Of a DNA stretch of 50,000 nucleotides, positions 13,187-28,202 are shown piece by piece. Source of the DNA: Chrysomallon squamiferum (lineage: Eukaryota; Mollusca; Gastropoda; Neomphalida; Peltospiridae). The position numbers and the translations under genes were made by a program. The DNA lies in NCBI GenBank assembly GCA_012295275.1, contig CM022671.1, positions 237,501 to 287,500 of the forward strand, read 5' to 3'. Positions within the stretch are counted from its first letter, which is position 1; every line of letters begins with the position of its first letter. Below the pieces are notes generated by a model. It ran no database searches, was not told where the DNA came from, and worked only from the letters and a program-made list of their open reading frames with translations.

Positions 13187-13765
13187 AATTATTATTATTA
13201 TTATTATTAAAATTATTATTATTATTATTATTATTATTATTTATTGATTTTTTTATTGGTTTATGTATTTCTAATATAATAACATATTTATATTTAGAAT
13301 CACCATAATTTATCATATGTTTAAAAATACCAGTTTATGTGGATCGTTTCGTTTTTATTTAATGGTCGGTGTTTCGTAATAATCAACACTTTTTATTTAT
13401 TTATTTATTTATTCATTCATTTATTTATTTATTTTACTGCATTGTTTCAGAAAAGTGTTATAGCAGTGTCGAGACTGGAGCCCTGAGTTGAGTATTTTAC
13501 AACAATTTACAAAACAATTACATTAATTAATGTGACAGTCACAATGGAGCTAACGATATAACTGAAATAAAACAGAGACCGACAGAAACAAGACAAGAAT
13601 AAAACATAAAAGATAATAATTAGAATCTGACATAATCATTCTTCAATGAAAGAAATATATTACTTTTTATTTTTTTTTTTTTTTTTTTTATTTATTTTTT
13701 TTTTTATTATTATTATGATTATTTATTTATTATTTTATTTTATTTTTTATTTTTATTTTTTTGTA
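12601..13765. repeat. Microsatellite-rich spacer between ESS2 and the array
   Basis: Contains TTTA/TTCA tetranucleotides near 12735-12770, a long ATT/AAT tract at about 13089-13241 with AAAA interruptions, further TTTA repeats near 13392-13433, and T-rich low complexity at 13660-13760. No gene is supportable. Confidence 0.85.
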
Positions 13766-13917
13766 AGGCAATTACGTTCAAGAATTTAACTCCAAACCTT
13801 CCCACTTGTCACTGTTGTTTAAAGTGGGTTTTTTTCTTGTTTTTTGTTTGGTTTTTTGGTGTGTGTGTTTTTTTTTTTTGTTTTTTTTTTTAAATTTGTT
13901 AATTTATTTTGTTTCTG

Positions 13918-13919
13918 TG

Positions 13920-13999
<80 letters not shown>

Positions 14000-14150
14000 T
14001 AAACGTTTTCAACTTTTGTTTTATTTTTTTGCGGGTAGTTATTCACCTTCGCCAGTATTCAGTTGCTCTAGTGTAGATAAACTGCAAAGACAAGCTGAAA
14101 CAATCACCTAAAGTCATGCCCCCTCCCCCAGGATCCTGTTGACTACAGGT
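13918..14150 (-). mobile_element. Retroposon-like 3' end, copy 1
   Basis: Read on the minus strand, a body of about 120 bp (from GGATCCTGGGGGAGGGGGCA to GGTGAATAACTACC) is followed by an A-rich stretch and an (AAAT)n(AAT)n tail at 14003-13918, which is how SINE and some LINE 3' ends look. The same block recurs at about 20893-21118, 23808-24010, 31730-31885 and 37572-37770, each time at the same place beside gene-family exon 3. It was therefore probably copied with the array unit, not inserted repeatedly. No 5' head or polymerase III boxes were identified. On the plus strand it also looks like an acceptor plus a 25-codon open frame. Confidence 0.5.
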
Positions 14151-14566
14151 TGCGAATGTGTATAAGAACTCTTAAATCGAATAGTGTTTATTTTATGTCA
14201 CATCTGGGTTTACATATTCAAAATATCTTTATTTCTCATAGTATTTCTCAATACTTAAATCTTTGGGGCATACAATCAAGGAGTTGGCCCCGGGCATCAC
14301 CAGACCTCTGCACGCCATTGTCTTATTAACTGTTTCTTAGTATGCGCACAGATTGCGAATAACTGATCTTCTGAGTCAACTTCACAGACAGCAGAGGATA
14401 GTCTCGCTTAAATCTCATTGATCTATTATTATGTCGCTATTTCCTGTTAGAATATTCAGTGCTATAAAGTAATAAATAACAAACATTTCTTATTGTTTTA
14501 GTATTTATTTATTTGTCATTATTAATATTTTCTTTCTCTTTTTTTTTCCTTTTGTTTTCTTTTGTT
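14151..14566 (-). other. 3' flank of gene A1 with poly(A) signal
   Basis: A block shared with the other array units, including the motif 'gttggccccgggcatcacca' near 14283. An AATAAA (plus-strand tttatt, near 14504-14509) lies about 60 bases beyond the A1 stop codon and is the best candidate polyadenylation signal. The equivalent TTTATTTATTT tract follows the other exon 3 copies. Confidence 0.5.
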
Positions 14567-16414
14567 TTACTGTTTACAGATGATGTATTTGTGAGTGTGA
14601 TCAGTGAAATATGACCACATTCGTCTCAATGAATTCTTCTTGTAAGGCAGGGGACAGCTCATGCTAAACGTGTTAAATTTGAGATCGATGTCATTAATGC
14701 CTGGAACATACCTGAAACAAATAAAATAAAACCAAATAAATAAATCTGTGGATAATTGCATATTATCTATTTAACAACACATATAATTATATACTTAAAG
14801 TTAAACCTCTTCCTAACACAGACTTTGGTGTTCAAGTGATTTTGCCGTTATAACGAAAACTGCTTTAATCAGATAAAATACAATGTAACATAATTTTTGA
14901 AGAAATAATCAGAATAATAATAAAAATTAAAAATTAAAAATTATTGTTCGAAACAGATTTTGAGTTTCTTGTGAGGATGGTTACTATTCTTTACTTGGTC
15001 TTCTGTACAAATACTTTTCCTTTTTGACTCCGTCTTTACTGAATTTTACTTGAGTCTCTCCGGTGACTACTTTGCGTACAGTTTGAAAATCTCTTTCTTA
15101 GAGAAAATCCAGTAAATATGCTGAATTACAGATCTCTTCATTTTCATTGTTCGATAATCAGGTAACCATTAACGAACGAGTTTAAGGAACAAAACAAAAT
15201 GCTAGACGTTAAAGCACTTACATCGCCTGTATTTTTGTCACACACTTTTGTTTTCAAACAACTGTATTAGAGATAATTGTTTTTAAGTCACTGATATCAG
15301 GGAATCAGTACGGGATTGCATGTCTAGTTCTTTTAAATACAAATCTCGAGAAAAGTGACGGAGGTGGGTATCTATTGAGTTATTAATGCAATTCTTGATG
15401 GGAAGATCTTAATTTTTCAAACTAATAAAATTATTCGAAGAAATAAAGATTTTATTTAGAAAGTTCCTGAACGGCCCTTCACTTTAAGTAGGCGGCCATG
15501 TTTCTCGTCACATAATCACGTGGTCACTTATGATATCAACTAAAACCATTTTCGGTAGTACTATGTCAAGCCTTTTCACTCAAATTACAAATATTTTATT
15601 CTTTTTTTTTTACTATTTTAACTCTCATTACTTGCGCATAAAGTATTCCAGAATATCATTAATTATCCTCAAAGATGTCATTTCATGAATATGGCTTCAT
15701 GCATTATGGATTTTCACAGTTTGATATTAATCTTTTAAAATTCATAAAATTTTTATGTTTCATGTATTTAAACACGGATTGTGTCGAATAAGACTACAGC
15801 GTTGTTCTTTTCTATTTATTTATTTTTTTGAAATTTTTTATTATTACTATTTTTTTTATTATTATTATTATTATTTTGTTGTTTTTTCTCAGACATATTA
15901 GTTTTATTTATAATTAGAGAACTGGATTTCGACTTCTGAAAGAACGCAGTTGACACATATTTGTCATACGTATACAGGCCATTGCATGCCCCCATCACGT
16001 AAAAAATACATTAAAAATGTATTATTTACTTATTGTTGTCAAACGAAATAAATTTACTTATATTTAAATACAGACCACTTATACTCAAACCTACCAGTGT
16101 TTTATACAGAGATTTGACTGTAAACACAAACAGATATAGATATACATACATTATCAAATTAATACTCCTACGCTAATAATTCATTCATTTCTACACTGAA
16201 AAATTTAAAACTGAAATGATCAGCACTTATTTACTTACCATTTCGACCAACCGCCAGTGGACCATTGTATCTTGTACGCGATGATTCGTCCATGTTTAAC
16301 AAGTTGATCTACAAAGGGATACAACCCTGCCGGCCATCTGCAATCTCGTTCAGGTCCCTCAGTTACCTCCTCACATTTACCCTGTTTAGAAATACAATAT
16401 ATAATTATACAGAC

Positions 16415-16496
<82 letters not shown>

Positions 16497-17397
16497 TAAT
16501 ATCCATTGAAGTCTGTATTGAGTTGCGAAGTTCCATCATCACGTTTAGCATTTGTTTAATTATGCAACAGGAGAGTAAAATATTGTTACAGGGCTGTGAT
16601 TCCCAGATCTATGATCGCCACCACGTTCCAGGAAATCGCGGGATGTCTTGGCAAAAAGACAAAATTATGACAACAATATTAAAACGTAAAAACATAATTT
16701 TGATATTTTGGGAAGGTGGCTTGAATTAAATACCCAGACAAATATTTTCTATTATTCTTCATTTATATCACTTGTGTATCCGATACTTATTGAAGCCAAT
16801 GATTAAATATCTTCTGTATTTGAAGCAGGATTTTATTAAAAGTGATGCACTGACGCAGATACAGATTGGTGTTTTGGGGGGTATTTTTCCGGTTTCTGTG
16901 CTTGATGCCTAGCAATCATGATGGTGTTTTTGATTTGAGCTCACAAGTACAAATAAAATCTCTTCAGACACAGAAACGGAATTGGCTTGTTTCTCAATGC
17001 AGTCAGAATAAATTAGTTTAATATGTTTTATTTTTACCTGTGTAAAGATGAAATCACACATAACGATTATTTATAATACGTGTTTGAACAACAACAATAA
17101 TAATAATAATAATTAGCAAATCAAAAATATACTTATTCTTTGTATTACTACTGCTATACGTTAATAATTTCTACATACCTGGTCCCTGACATAAATAACT
17201 AGATCATTCCACGGCCACCCCGAAATTGGTGCAGGATGAGGCTTAACAGGAGAAACTTCAACAGGAGAAACTTTAACAGGAGAAACTAAAACATCGGCTT
17301 TTACATCGCTTGGATGATCTTGAGCTTCGGAAACATTCACGATAAGAACAACCAGAACCACTGACAGAACAAGAGGCAGCTCGAAAACACGGACCAT
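14567..17397 (-). CDS. Secreted Trp-rich four-Cys protein, copy A1
   Basis: Three exons on the minus strand: 17397-17179, 16381-16239 and 14711-14567. The splice sites are consensus (CAG|GTATGT, AAACAG|G, ATG|GTAAGT, TTTCAG|G) and the predicted protein is 168 aa. Residues 1-25 are a signal peptide (MVRVFELPLVLSVVLVV...SEA). Residues 26-60 are a variable linker with three imperfect 'VSPV(K/E)' repeats. The conserved domain starts at WPWNDLVIYVRDQ and has Cys at about 76, 87, 140 and 166. It includes WPAGLYPFVDQLVKHGR, a W..GGW..W loop, YVPGINDIDLKFN and RRMWSYFTDHTHKYIIC. Four cysteines suggest two disulfides and secretion. I recognise no family. The start was chosen because the same ATG precedes the signal peptide in the other intact copies and a TATA box lies 72 bp upstream. 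Confidence 0.82.
16419..16493. repeat. (GA)n in A1 intron 1
   Basis: A 75-bp GA tract, (TC)n on the transcribed sense strand. It ends about 37 bp upstream of the exon 2 acceptor. The same tract stands in the same place in all five gene copies. Confidence 0.95.
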
Positions 17398-17468
17398 ATT
17401 GGAAGAGTGAAATGAACTGGTTCAGTATGTTCAGTTGTCTGTTCTGATTTAATGATGAAACACACAGA

Positions 17469-17475
17469 TTTTATA
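17469..17475 (-). promoter_or_regulatory. TATA box of A1
   Basis: TATAAAA on the minus strand, within AAAGATATAAAATCTGTG, 72 bp upstream of the A1 ATG. The surrounding roughly 100 bp is conserved before the other MVRVF-type exon 1 copies and in the deleted unit. Initiation about 30 bp downstream would leave a leader of some 40 nt. Confidence 0.6.
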
Positions 17476-17499
17476 TCTTTTAAAACCTGCAGGTAACCA

Positions 17500-18283
17500 G
17501 GGTGTAACATCCTGTTAAATATGATTAAAACTAAATTTACATCTTTTTATCCGGGTACAATGCAAATTTTAACTGTTTATTGCTATTATTTATTATAATT
17601 TTGTTCTCTTTTTTTGGAAATAATATCGTTTTACGTTTCAGTAAATTACCCTCAAGAATATTATGTCACGAAAATAAGTGATGCGTAAGCGATTCTTACA
17701 GTTTGATATTAATGTTTTAAACGAAAGAAAAACTTCTTTTATTTTTGTATTTAAACACGGATTTTCCTTAACAGCAACAGCGAATGAAATAAGACTATAG
17801 TGTTACTACATGACTGACATACTTTATAAACCGAATTCCGGCGAGTGCATACGTGCGTCATAAAAAAACAACATTTATAATTTATTTTCAAATACTTGTA
17901 GTCTTTCAGTAGACTGGTTGAACAAAGTACGTGTAATAAATATGACAGAGAGTTTGTTTCACTGCGACTGTTTTTACACTTTTACGTTGTGCTGCTTGAT
18001 CTGCTTTCTCTTTTGTAGAGTCCCGCACTTTCTTTCTGTGGCTCACCTACATGTTTGTGGCTCTTAAGACTGCACTGTTATGGTGGCCCTTCTCAGACAG
18101 CATCCAGGTCTGGGTAACCTCTGTTTTCTTCTTCAATAGGTTTGTTACAAGACAAATCACCATCATTTTTATGTTTTATTTGTTTTTATTTAATCACGGT
18201 ATCTTAGATTTGGATTAAAATGTTGAAGCAATATGGAATAAAGTCGTTTCTGGTATCCCAACCTGTATTAGCAGCTCTCAAAT
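17500..18283. other. Upstream spacer of A1
   Basis: Unit-specific spacer also recognisable (with gaps) at about 21600-22040, 27760-28200, 42460-42900 and 49020-49460. I see no coding exon in it. Confidence 0.5.
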
Positions 18284-18531
18284 TTAAGCTTCATCAGTTT
18301 CTTCGACAGAAATTCTTTCACGTATCTTTCTTATCACTGGTTTTCCACAACATGCTGAATATGTCACTGTCGTTTGCTTCATAATTTTCATAGATCGTTC
18401 AATTCTGATGTTCGCGTACTGCAGCTTGGCAAAACTCTTGTACAGATTTTCTATCAGGTCTGGTACCTTCCGTGATGTAAAGTCATAGTACAGACAAGAT
18501 GTAAAGACAATCAAACACATTTACCTAAAAG
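18284..18531 (-). other. ORF block Q, copy 1 (uncertain coding status)
   Basis: A 78-codon frame starts with MCLIVFTSCLYYDFTSRK and continues through VPDLIENLYKSFAKLQYA to a tail with a CC pair, ending TAA at 18284. A pyrimidine-poor TTTTAG precedes the ATG, so it could be part of an exon. Related blocks are at about 22045-22260, 28775-29020, 36232-36331, 43128-43230 and 49720-49818. In the second and third copies TAT has become TAA inside the first part, and a roughly 22-bp segment absent from copy 1 ends the frame early. The last three are truncated by microsatellites. I see no domain. It is either an old exon or non-coding unit sequence. Confidence 0.3.
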
Positions 18532-18689
18532 TCTTTTTATTACTAGTATTTGGTCCTTATGTAAAAAAAAAAATTAAATATTTAAATTTGGACATCCTTA
18601 ATAATTTTGCAATAAAATATTTCTTCTTAATTATAGTATAAAGTAGGAGTTACCAAACCATCAGATATATTAAATTAATATTGATATAG

Positions 18690-19200
18690 ATAGATAGATA
18701 AATAGATGGATAGATAAATAGATAGATCGATAGATAGGTTGATTCATAGATACATACATACATACATAAACACATATACATGTATATATATACATAAATT
18801 CATATATACATACATGTATACATTCAAACATAATACATACATGTATACATACATACATACATAACTGTATACATATATGCATACATACATACATACATGT
18901 ATACATTAATACATAATATATACATGTATAGATACATAGATACATACATAATTGTATATATATATACATACATACATACATGTATACATGCATACATACA
19001 TACATAATTGTATACATACATACCTACATACATACATAATTGTATACATATATACATACATGCATACATGTATACATTCATACATACATACAAATACATG
19101 CATACATGTATACATTCATACACACATACACAAACATACATACATACATGTATACACATACATACATACATGTATACATAAACAGACAGACATACAGACA
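18690..19200. repeat. GATA then CATA/TATG satellite-like tract
   Basis: GATA-type units (about 18690-18735) pass into roughly 450 bp of CATACATA/CATGTATA units that end in CAGACAGACATA. The Tyr/Met/Cys-rich and His/Thr/Ile-rich frames on both strands are products of the repeat. Shorter equivalents sit at about 22440-22635, 29195-29290, 29495-29555, 36505-36620 and 43400-43500. Confidence 0.95.
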
Positions 19201-19208
19201 GACTAGAT

Positions 19209-19714
19209 CAGTGCTGCCCAACGTCCGGCCTACGAAGCCTTAGAATCCGGCCGCTAGTCGGTTTCAGTTTATTCCTTAACATTAACGCAGACGCTTACTA
19301 CTGTTATTTTTATTATTGAAATACAAAGCCATATATTTGAACAAATGTTTTCTTAATCTAGATCAATTGTTAAATTTGTTTTATAGAATGTAAGGTTCTA
19401 AATCAAAATTTTGAATGGTCATTTCGTATTCATGTAATATCTGGAGACTATAATTTTTTCATAGCAGTGAAGAAGTAATAGAAATAGTATCATATGTAGG
19501 ACCCCTATGTTTAAATTGAGTTATGAATTATAATTGTATAATGGATAAATTCTATAAATAAAATGATTGAATCAATGTTTTCAGTTCTGACTACTTTTCC
19601 AAACCATTTCAAGTAGTTGTATTAAAAAATGAAAGGCTAGAAATGTAAGTCCTGCCCACTGGCATCGTTTTTTCTTAAATCCGGCCCATGTTCGGAAAAG
19701 GTTGGGCAGCACTG
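19209..19714. mobile_element. Non-autonomous hAT-like DNA transposon
   Basis: A 506-bp element with perfect 14-bp terminal inverted repeats CAGTGCTGCCCAAC...GTTGGGCAGCACTG. It is flanked by a perfect 8-bp direct repeat GACTAGAT at 19201-19208 and 19715-19722. The 8-bp target duplication and CAG...CTG ends are hallmarks of the hAT superfamily. The interior is AT-rich with no transposase frame, so it needed a partner in trans. It lies exactly between the CAGACAGA microsatellite and the 'cgtgacatattaatc' block. Paralogous spacers near 22630 and 36615 lack it, so it inserted after, or in only one branch of, the unit duplication. Confidence 0.92.
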
Positions 19715-20143
19715 GACTAGATATAGACAGATATAAAATGCATCGTGACATATTAATCTTATGCTATTGAGACTGATTTGGGTTTAGGTACATTTTAGTT
19801 TTTTGTGGACTACAGGTTGCAAACTGCACATTTTCCCTTGTAATGTATCATTATAGAGCTTAAAAGACTCTTGTTTCATTTGACATTGATCATAAAATAC
19901 AGCTGACGAAATCTATAATTTCTTCTTCTTTATAAGATTCAAATAGAAAGAAAGAAACAACGTGATAGTAAAAATGAAATTGCTGGGTTTCGTGACATAT
20001 TTAAATTTTGTTATAATACTTTATGATCAACAAAGTATATTAATGTAGAGACTTAATGCAAGTTTATTCAACGAAAGCACAAGGTACTACCTTTAGTATT
20101 ACTAAACTTATATAAACATCATTTCTCTTCCTTTATATTTAAG

Positions 20144-20242
20144 GTAATTGGGAAATTCCTCCAAGACACCTGGACACTAATATGTAGAAAAGATTGTCAC
20201 TGTGGCTATCACAAGGAACCCATGACAGTAATGGTCTTCAAG
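20144..20242 (+). other. Exon-like block K, copy 1
   Basis: A 99-bp segment is bounded by an acceptor-like 'ttcctttatatttaag' and a donor-like AAG|GTGTGT. It is open in one frame only: 33 codons starting VIGKFLQDTWTLICRKDCHC, with three closely spaced Cys. Copies at 23047-23145 (same boundaries) and 37032-37130 (donor AAG changed to AAT) are nearly identical. It may be an internal exon of a plus-strand gene in the spacer, but I could not find a matching first exon. Confidence 0.3.
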
Positions 20243-20318
20243 GTGTGTCATGTTTTCAGTGTGTGAGGAATGAAAGATAGTTCAAGGGAGAAGAGAGAAT
20301 ATATATTTGGCAAGAAAG

Positions 20319-20501
20319 ATGTTTTGGGCAACTCTACACGTTATATTCTACATTTCTGTAAAAATTAAAGAGTATTATCGAGAACGAACTTATGTAGTTT
20401 GTATGTTGATATGCTGTATATCGGCCATTTTTAATGTATGCATAATATTTAGTACCCATGATGTTTCCAAGATGAAACTTCAAGATAATGTTACTCTTTA
20501 A
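20319..20501 (+). other. ORF block M, copy 1
   Basis: A 60-codon frame from ATG (MFWATLHVIFYISVKIKEYY...) to TAA, with a hydrophobic Cys-containing stretch near the middle. Copies at 23222-23404 and 37209-37391 are open over the same length with only a few amino-acid changes. The copies are recent duplicates, so shared openness is weak evidence for coding. Confidence 0.25.
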
Positions 20502-20634
20502 GACGAACCAAAACTTTAGTGTACTGAAGCCGAGAATTGTGAGATGTCTTTTTTTCTTCTTTTTTTGGGTTTCATTTGGTTTTAGTTATTTATTTATTTA
20601 TTTTTTTTATTTATTTATATTTTAAAATAATAAT

Positions 20635-20663
20635 AATAATAATTATTATTATTATTATTATTA

Positions 20664-20704
<41 letters not shown>

Positions 20705-20888
20705 TTATTATTATTTATTTATTTATTTTATTTTAATTACGTTCTAAATTAAGGTAATTACGTTCTAAAATTTATCTCCAAAATTCCCAGTTGTGTCTGT
20801 TGTTTAAAGTGTTTTTTGTTTGTTTGTTTGTTTGTTGTTGTTGTTTTTTCGTTTTTTTAAATTGTTATTTTTTGTTTCCTTATATTTT

Positions 20889-20960
<72 letters not shown>
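20635..20960. repeat. ATT/TTTA microsatellites
   Basis: Two ATT tracts (about 20639-20705 and 20893-20940) separated by T-rich sequence containing the unit motif 'aaggtaattacgttct'. The second is the tail side of the retroposon-like block that follows to about 21118. Confidence 0.9.
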
Positions 20961-20965
<5 letters not shown>

Positions 20966-21417
20966 TAAACATTTTCAATTTTTGTTTTCTTTTTTTGTGG
21001 GTAGTTATTCACCTTCACCATTATTCAATTGTTCTAGTGTAGATAAACTGCAAAGACAAGCTGAAACAATCACCTAAAGTCATGCCCCCTCCCCCAGGAT
21101 CCTGTTGACTAAAGGTTGCGAATGGGTATAAGAACTCTTAAATCAAATAAAGTTTCTATTTTATGTTACAACTCGGTTTACATATTCAAATAACTGATAT
21201 TATCAGTCATCTTCACAGACAGCAGAGGACAGTCTCGCTCAAATCTGATTGGTTGATTAGTATGTCGCTATTTCCTGTTAGTATATTGAGCGTTATAAAG
21301 TAATAAATAACAAAGATTTCTTATTATCTTATTATTTATTTTTTTGTCATTATTATTATTTTCTTTCTCTTGTTTTTATTTTTTTATTTTTCTTCTTTTC
21401 TTTTTCCTTTTCTTTTC

Positions 21418-21528
21418 CTGTTTACAGATGATGTATTTGTGAGTGTGATCAGTGAAATATGACCACATTCGTCTCAATGAATTCTTCTTGTATGGCAGGG
21501 GACAGCTCATGCTAAACGTGTTAAATTT
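21418..21528 (-). pseudogene. Exon 3 remnant fused to a promoter
   Basis: The 3' two-thirds of a family exon 3 (KFNTFSMSCPLPYKKNSLRR then MWSYFTDHTHKYIIC) is intact, but its 5' end stops at about 21528. It is joined directly to the leader/promoter block of a family gene, with TATAAAA at 21561-21567. Exons 1 and 2, both introns and the first part of exon 3 are missing, which is a deletion of roughly 2.7 kb compared with A1. The normal TAA after KQ is also lost, so any transcript would read into A-rich DNA. Confidence 0.85.
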
Positions 21529-22044
21529 CTCTGTTCTGATTTAATGATGAAACACACAGATTTTATATCTTTTAAAACCGGCAGTTAAACAGGGTGTAAC
21601 ATCGTGTCAAAATGTCATTAAAATTAAATTGAACTCTTTCAATCCGGGTGCAATGCAAATTTTAAATGTTTATTTCTATTATTTATTATAATTTTTTTGT
21701 CCTTTTTTTTTTTTTGTAGAAATGTCGTTCTACGTTTCAGTAAATTACCCTCAAGAATATTATGTCACGAAAATAAGTGATGCGTAAGCGATTCTTACAG
21801 TTTGATATTAATGTTTTAAATGAAAGAAAAACTTATTTTATTTTTGAATTTAAACACGGATTTTCCTTAAAAGCAACAGCCAATGAAATAAGACTATAGT
21901 GTTACTACATGACTGACATAGTTTATAAACCGAATTCCGGCAAGATCATACGTGCGTCATAAAAAACAAACATTGATAATTTATTTTCAGATACTTGTAG
22001 TCTTTCTGTACTCTGGGTAAACAAAGTACGTGTAGAAATTCCTT

Positions 22045-22260
22045 CACGTATCTTTCTTATCACTGATTTTTCCACAACATGTTGAATGTGTCACTGTTGT
22101 TTTACTTCAATATTTTTGGGAGTTCATCATTTTCATAGATCGTTCAATTCTGATGTCCGTGTACTGCACCTTGACAAAACTCTTGTACAGATTTTCTATC
22201 ACGTCTGGTACCTTCCGTGATGTAAAGTTTTAGTACAGACAAGATGTAAAGACAATCAAA
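22045..22260 (-). pseudogene. Block Q, copy 2
   Basis: Same block as 18284-18531 but with a TAA replacing TAT in the first part of the frame and a further in-frame stop after the 'KMMNSQKY'-like end. It is not a continuous reading frame. Confidence 0.45.
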
Positions 22261-22442
22261 CACATTTGCCAAAAAGTCTTATTATTTGTAGTATTTGGAC
22301 CGAATTTAAAAAAAAAAAATATATTAAATATTTTAATTTGGACATCCTTAATAATTTTGCAATAAACCATTTCCCCTTTCTTCTGAATTATATTATAAAA
22401 TAAGAGTTACCAAACCATCAGATATATTAAATTAATATTGAT

Positions 22443-22477
<35 letters not shown>

Positions 22478-23046
22478 CATAGACAGATTTATAGATACAT
22501 ACATAGATACATACACATATATATATATATATTTATATTTATATATATGTGTGTGTATGTATGTATGTATGTATGTATGTATGTATATATACACAGACAC
22601 ACAGATAGACAGACAATCTATAGAGAGACAGATAGATAAAAAAAGCATTGTGACATATTAATCTTATGCTATAAGACTGATTTGGGTTTAGGTACATTTT
22701 AGTTTTTTGTGGACTACAGGTTGCAAACTGCACATTTTCCCGTGTAATGTATCATTATAGAGCTTAAAAGACTCTTGTTTCATTTGACATTTATCATAAA
22801 TACAGCTGACGAAATCTATAATTTCTTCTTCTTTATAAGATTCAAATAGAAAGAAAGAAACAACGTGATAGTAAAAGTGAAATTGCTGGGTTTCGTGGCA
22901 TATTTAAATTTTGTTATAATACTTTATGATCAACAAAGTTTATTAATGTAGAGACTTAATGCAAGTTTATTCAACTAAAGCACAAGGTACTACCTTTGGT
23001 TTTACTAAACTTATATAAACATCATTTCTCTTCCTTTATATTTAAG

Positions 23047-23404
23047 GTAATTGGGAAATTCCTCCAAGACACCTGGACACTAATATGTAGGAAAGATTGT
23101 CACTGTGGCTATCACAAGGAACCCATGACAGTAATGGTCTACAAGGTGTGTCATGTTTTCAGTGTGTGAGGAATGAAAGATAGTTCAAGGGAGAAGAGAG
23201 AATATATATTTGGCAAGAAAGATGTTTTGGGCAACTCTACACGTTATATTCTACATTTCTGTAAAAATTAAAGAGTATTATCGAGAACGAACTTATGTAC
23301 TTTGTATGTTGATATGCTGTATATCTGCCATTTTTAATGTACGCATAATATTTAGTACCCATGATGTTTCCAAGATGAAACTTCAAGATAATGTTACTCT
23401 TTAA
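23047..23404 (+). other. Blocks K and M, copy 2
   Basis: K (23047-23145) keeps both splice-like boundaries. M (23222-23404) keeps its 60-codon frame with two substitutions versus copy 1. The two lie 76 bp apart, as in the other units. Confidence 0.3.
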
Positions 23405-23530
23405 GATGAACCAAAACTTTAGTGTACTGAAGCCGAGAAAATAAGACGTCTTTTCTAAAAAAAGATTAAAAAAAATATTTTTCCTTTCATTTGGTTTTAT
23501 TTATTTATTTATTTATTTTATTTATTTACA

Positions 23531-23532
<2 letters not shown>

Positions 23533-23567
<35 letters not shown>

Positions 23568-23804
23568 GTTATTGTTATTGTTATTATTATTACTAGTATT
23601 AGTATTATAGTTGTTTATTGATTGATTTTTTTTGGAAAGGTAATTATGTTTTCGGATTTATCTCTATAATTCCCAGTTGTCACTTTTATTCAAAAGTGCT
23701 TTTTTGTTTGAATGTTTCATGTTGTTGTTGTTTTTGTTTTTTTTTTGTTTTTTTTTTTTGAAATCTGTTTATTTATTTATTAATTTATTTTGTTTCCGTA
23801 TTTA

Positions 23805-23862
<58 letters not shown>

Positions 23863-24010
23863 TTTATAAACATTTTCAACATTTTTTTTTCTAGGTAGTT
23901 ATTCACCTTCACCAGTATTCAGTTGCTCTAGTGTAGATAAACTGCAAAGACAAGCTGAAACAATTACCTAAAGTCATGCCCCCTCCCCCAGGATCCTGTT
24001 GACTACAGGT
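23533..24010. repeat. ATT microsatellites and retroposon-like block, copy 3
   Basis: ATT/GTT tracts (about 23533-23600 and 23808-23848), TTTA units, then the conserved 3'-end-like block described at 13918-14150. Confidence 0.75.
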
Positions 24011-24439
24011 TGCGAATGTGTATAAGAACTCTTAAATCGAATAGTGTTTATTTTATGTCACATCTGGGTTTACATATTCAAAATATCTTCATTTCTCATA
24101 ATATTTCTCAATACAAGGCCTTATACTTGAGACTTTGGGGCATACAATCAAGAAGTTGGCCCCGGGCATCACCAGACCTCTGCACGCCATTGTGTTATTA
24201 ACTGTTTCTTAGTATGCGCACAGATTGCGAATAACTGATCTTCTGAGTCAACTTCATAGACTGCAGAGGACAGTCTCGCTCAAATCTGATTGGTCTATTA
24301 TTATGTCGCTATTTCCTGTTGGTATATTCAGTGCTATAAAGTAATAAATAACAAACATTTCTTATTGTTTTATTATTTATTTATTTGTCATTATTATTAT
24401 TTTCTTTCTCTTGTTTTTTTTCTTTTCTTTTCTTTTCTT

Positions 24440-27632
<3,193 letters not shown>

Positions 27633-27713
27633 ATTGGAAGAGAGTCTGCAAAACAAATGAACTGGTTCGAAATGTTCAGTTGTCTGTTCTGATTCAATGA
27701 TGAAACACGCAGA

Positions 27714-27720
27714 TTTTATA
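27714..27720 (-). promoter_or_regulatory. TATA box of A2
   Basis: TATAAAA on the minus strand, 82 bp upstream of the A2 ATG, in the same conserved leader block as A1. A roughly 10-bp insertion lies between it and the ATG compared with A1. Confidence 0.55.
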
Positions 27721-28202
27721 TCTTTTAAAACCGGCAGTTAAACAGGGTGTAGCATCCTGTAAAATGTCATTAAAATTAAACTGACCTCTTTCTATCCGGG
27801 TGCAATGCAAATTATAAATGTTTTGTTGCTTTTATTTATTATATTTTTGTCATTTGTTATCAAGGAATATCGTTTTCCGGTTCGGTAAATTACAGTCAAA
27901 TAAATTATGTCATGAAAATCAACGATGCGTAATTGATATAAATATATAAAGGGAATTATTTCTTTTTTGTGTTTTTGTATTTAATAACGGATTTTCCTTG
28001 AAACAAACAACGAATCAAATAAGACCATAGTGTTATTATCTGATTGACGTACTTTATCAACCGAATTCCGGCAAGTGCATACTTGCGTCATAAATAAGTT
28101 ACATTATTAATTTATTTTCAGATATTTGTAGTCTTTCAGTACACTGGTGAAACAAAGTACGTGTAACAAAGATGATAGCGAGTTTGTTTTTACACCTTTA
28201 CT

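Noticed and set aside
14567-14761. Single-exon reading of exon 3 starting at ATG 14761 (also 24634, 38381)
   Set aside because: The first 16 residues come from intron 2. A consensus acceptor lies at 14712-14713, and exon 2 ends in the complementary phase.
18670-19243. Tyr/Met/Cys- and His/Thr/Ile-rich frames
   Set aside because: Products of CATA/TATG satellite sequence in several frames on both strands, with no independent evidence of a gene.
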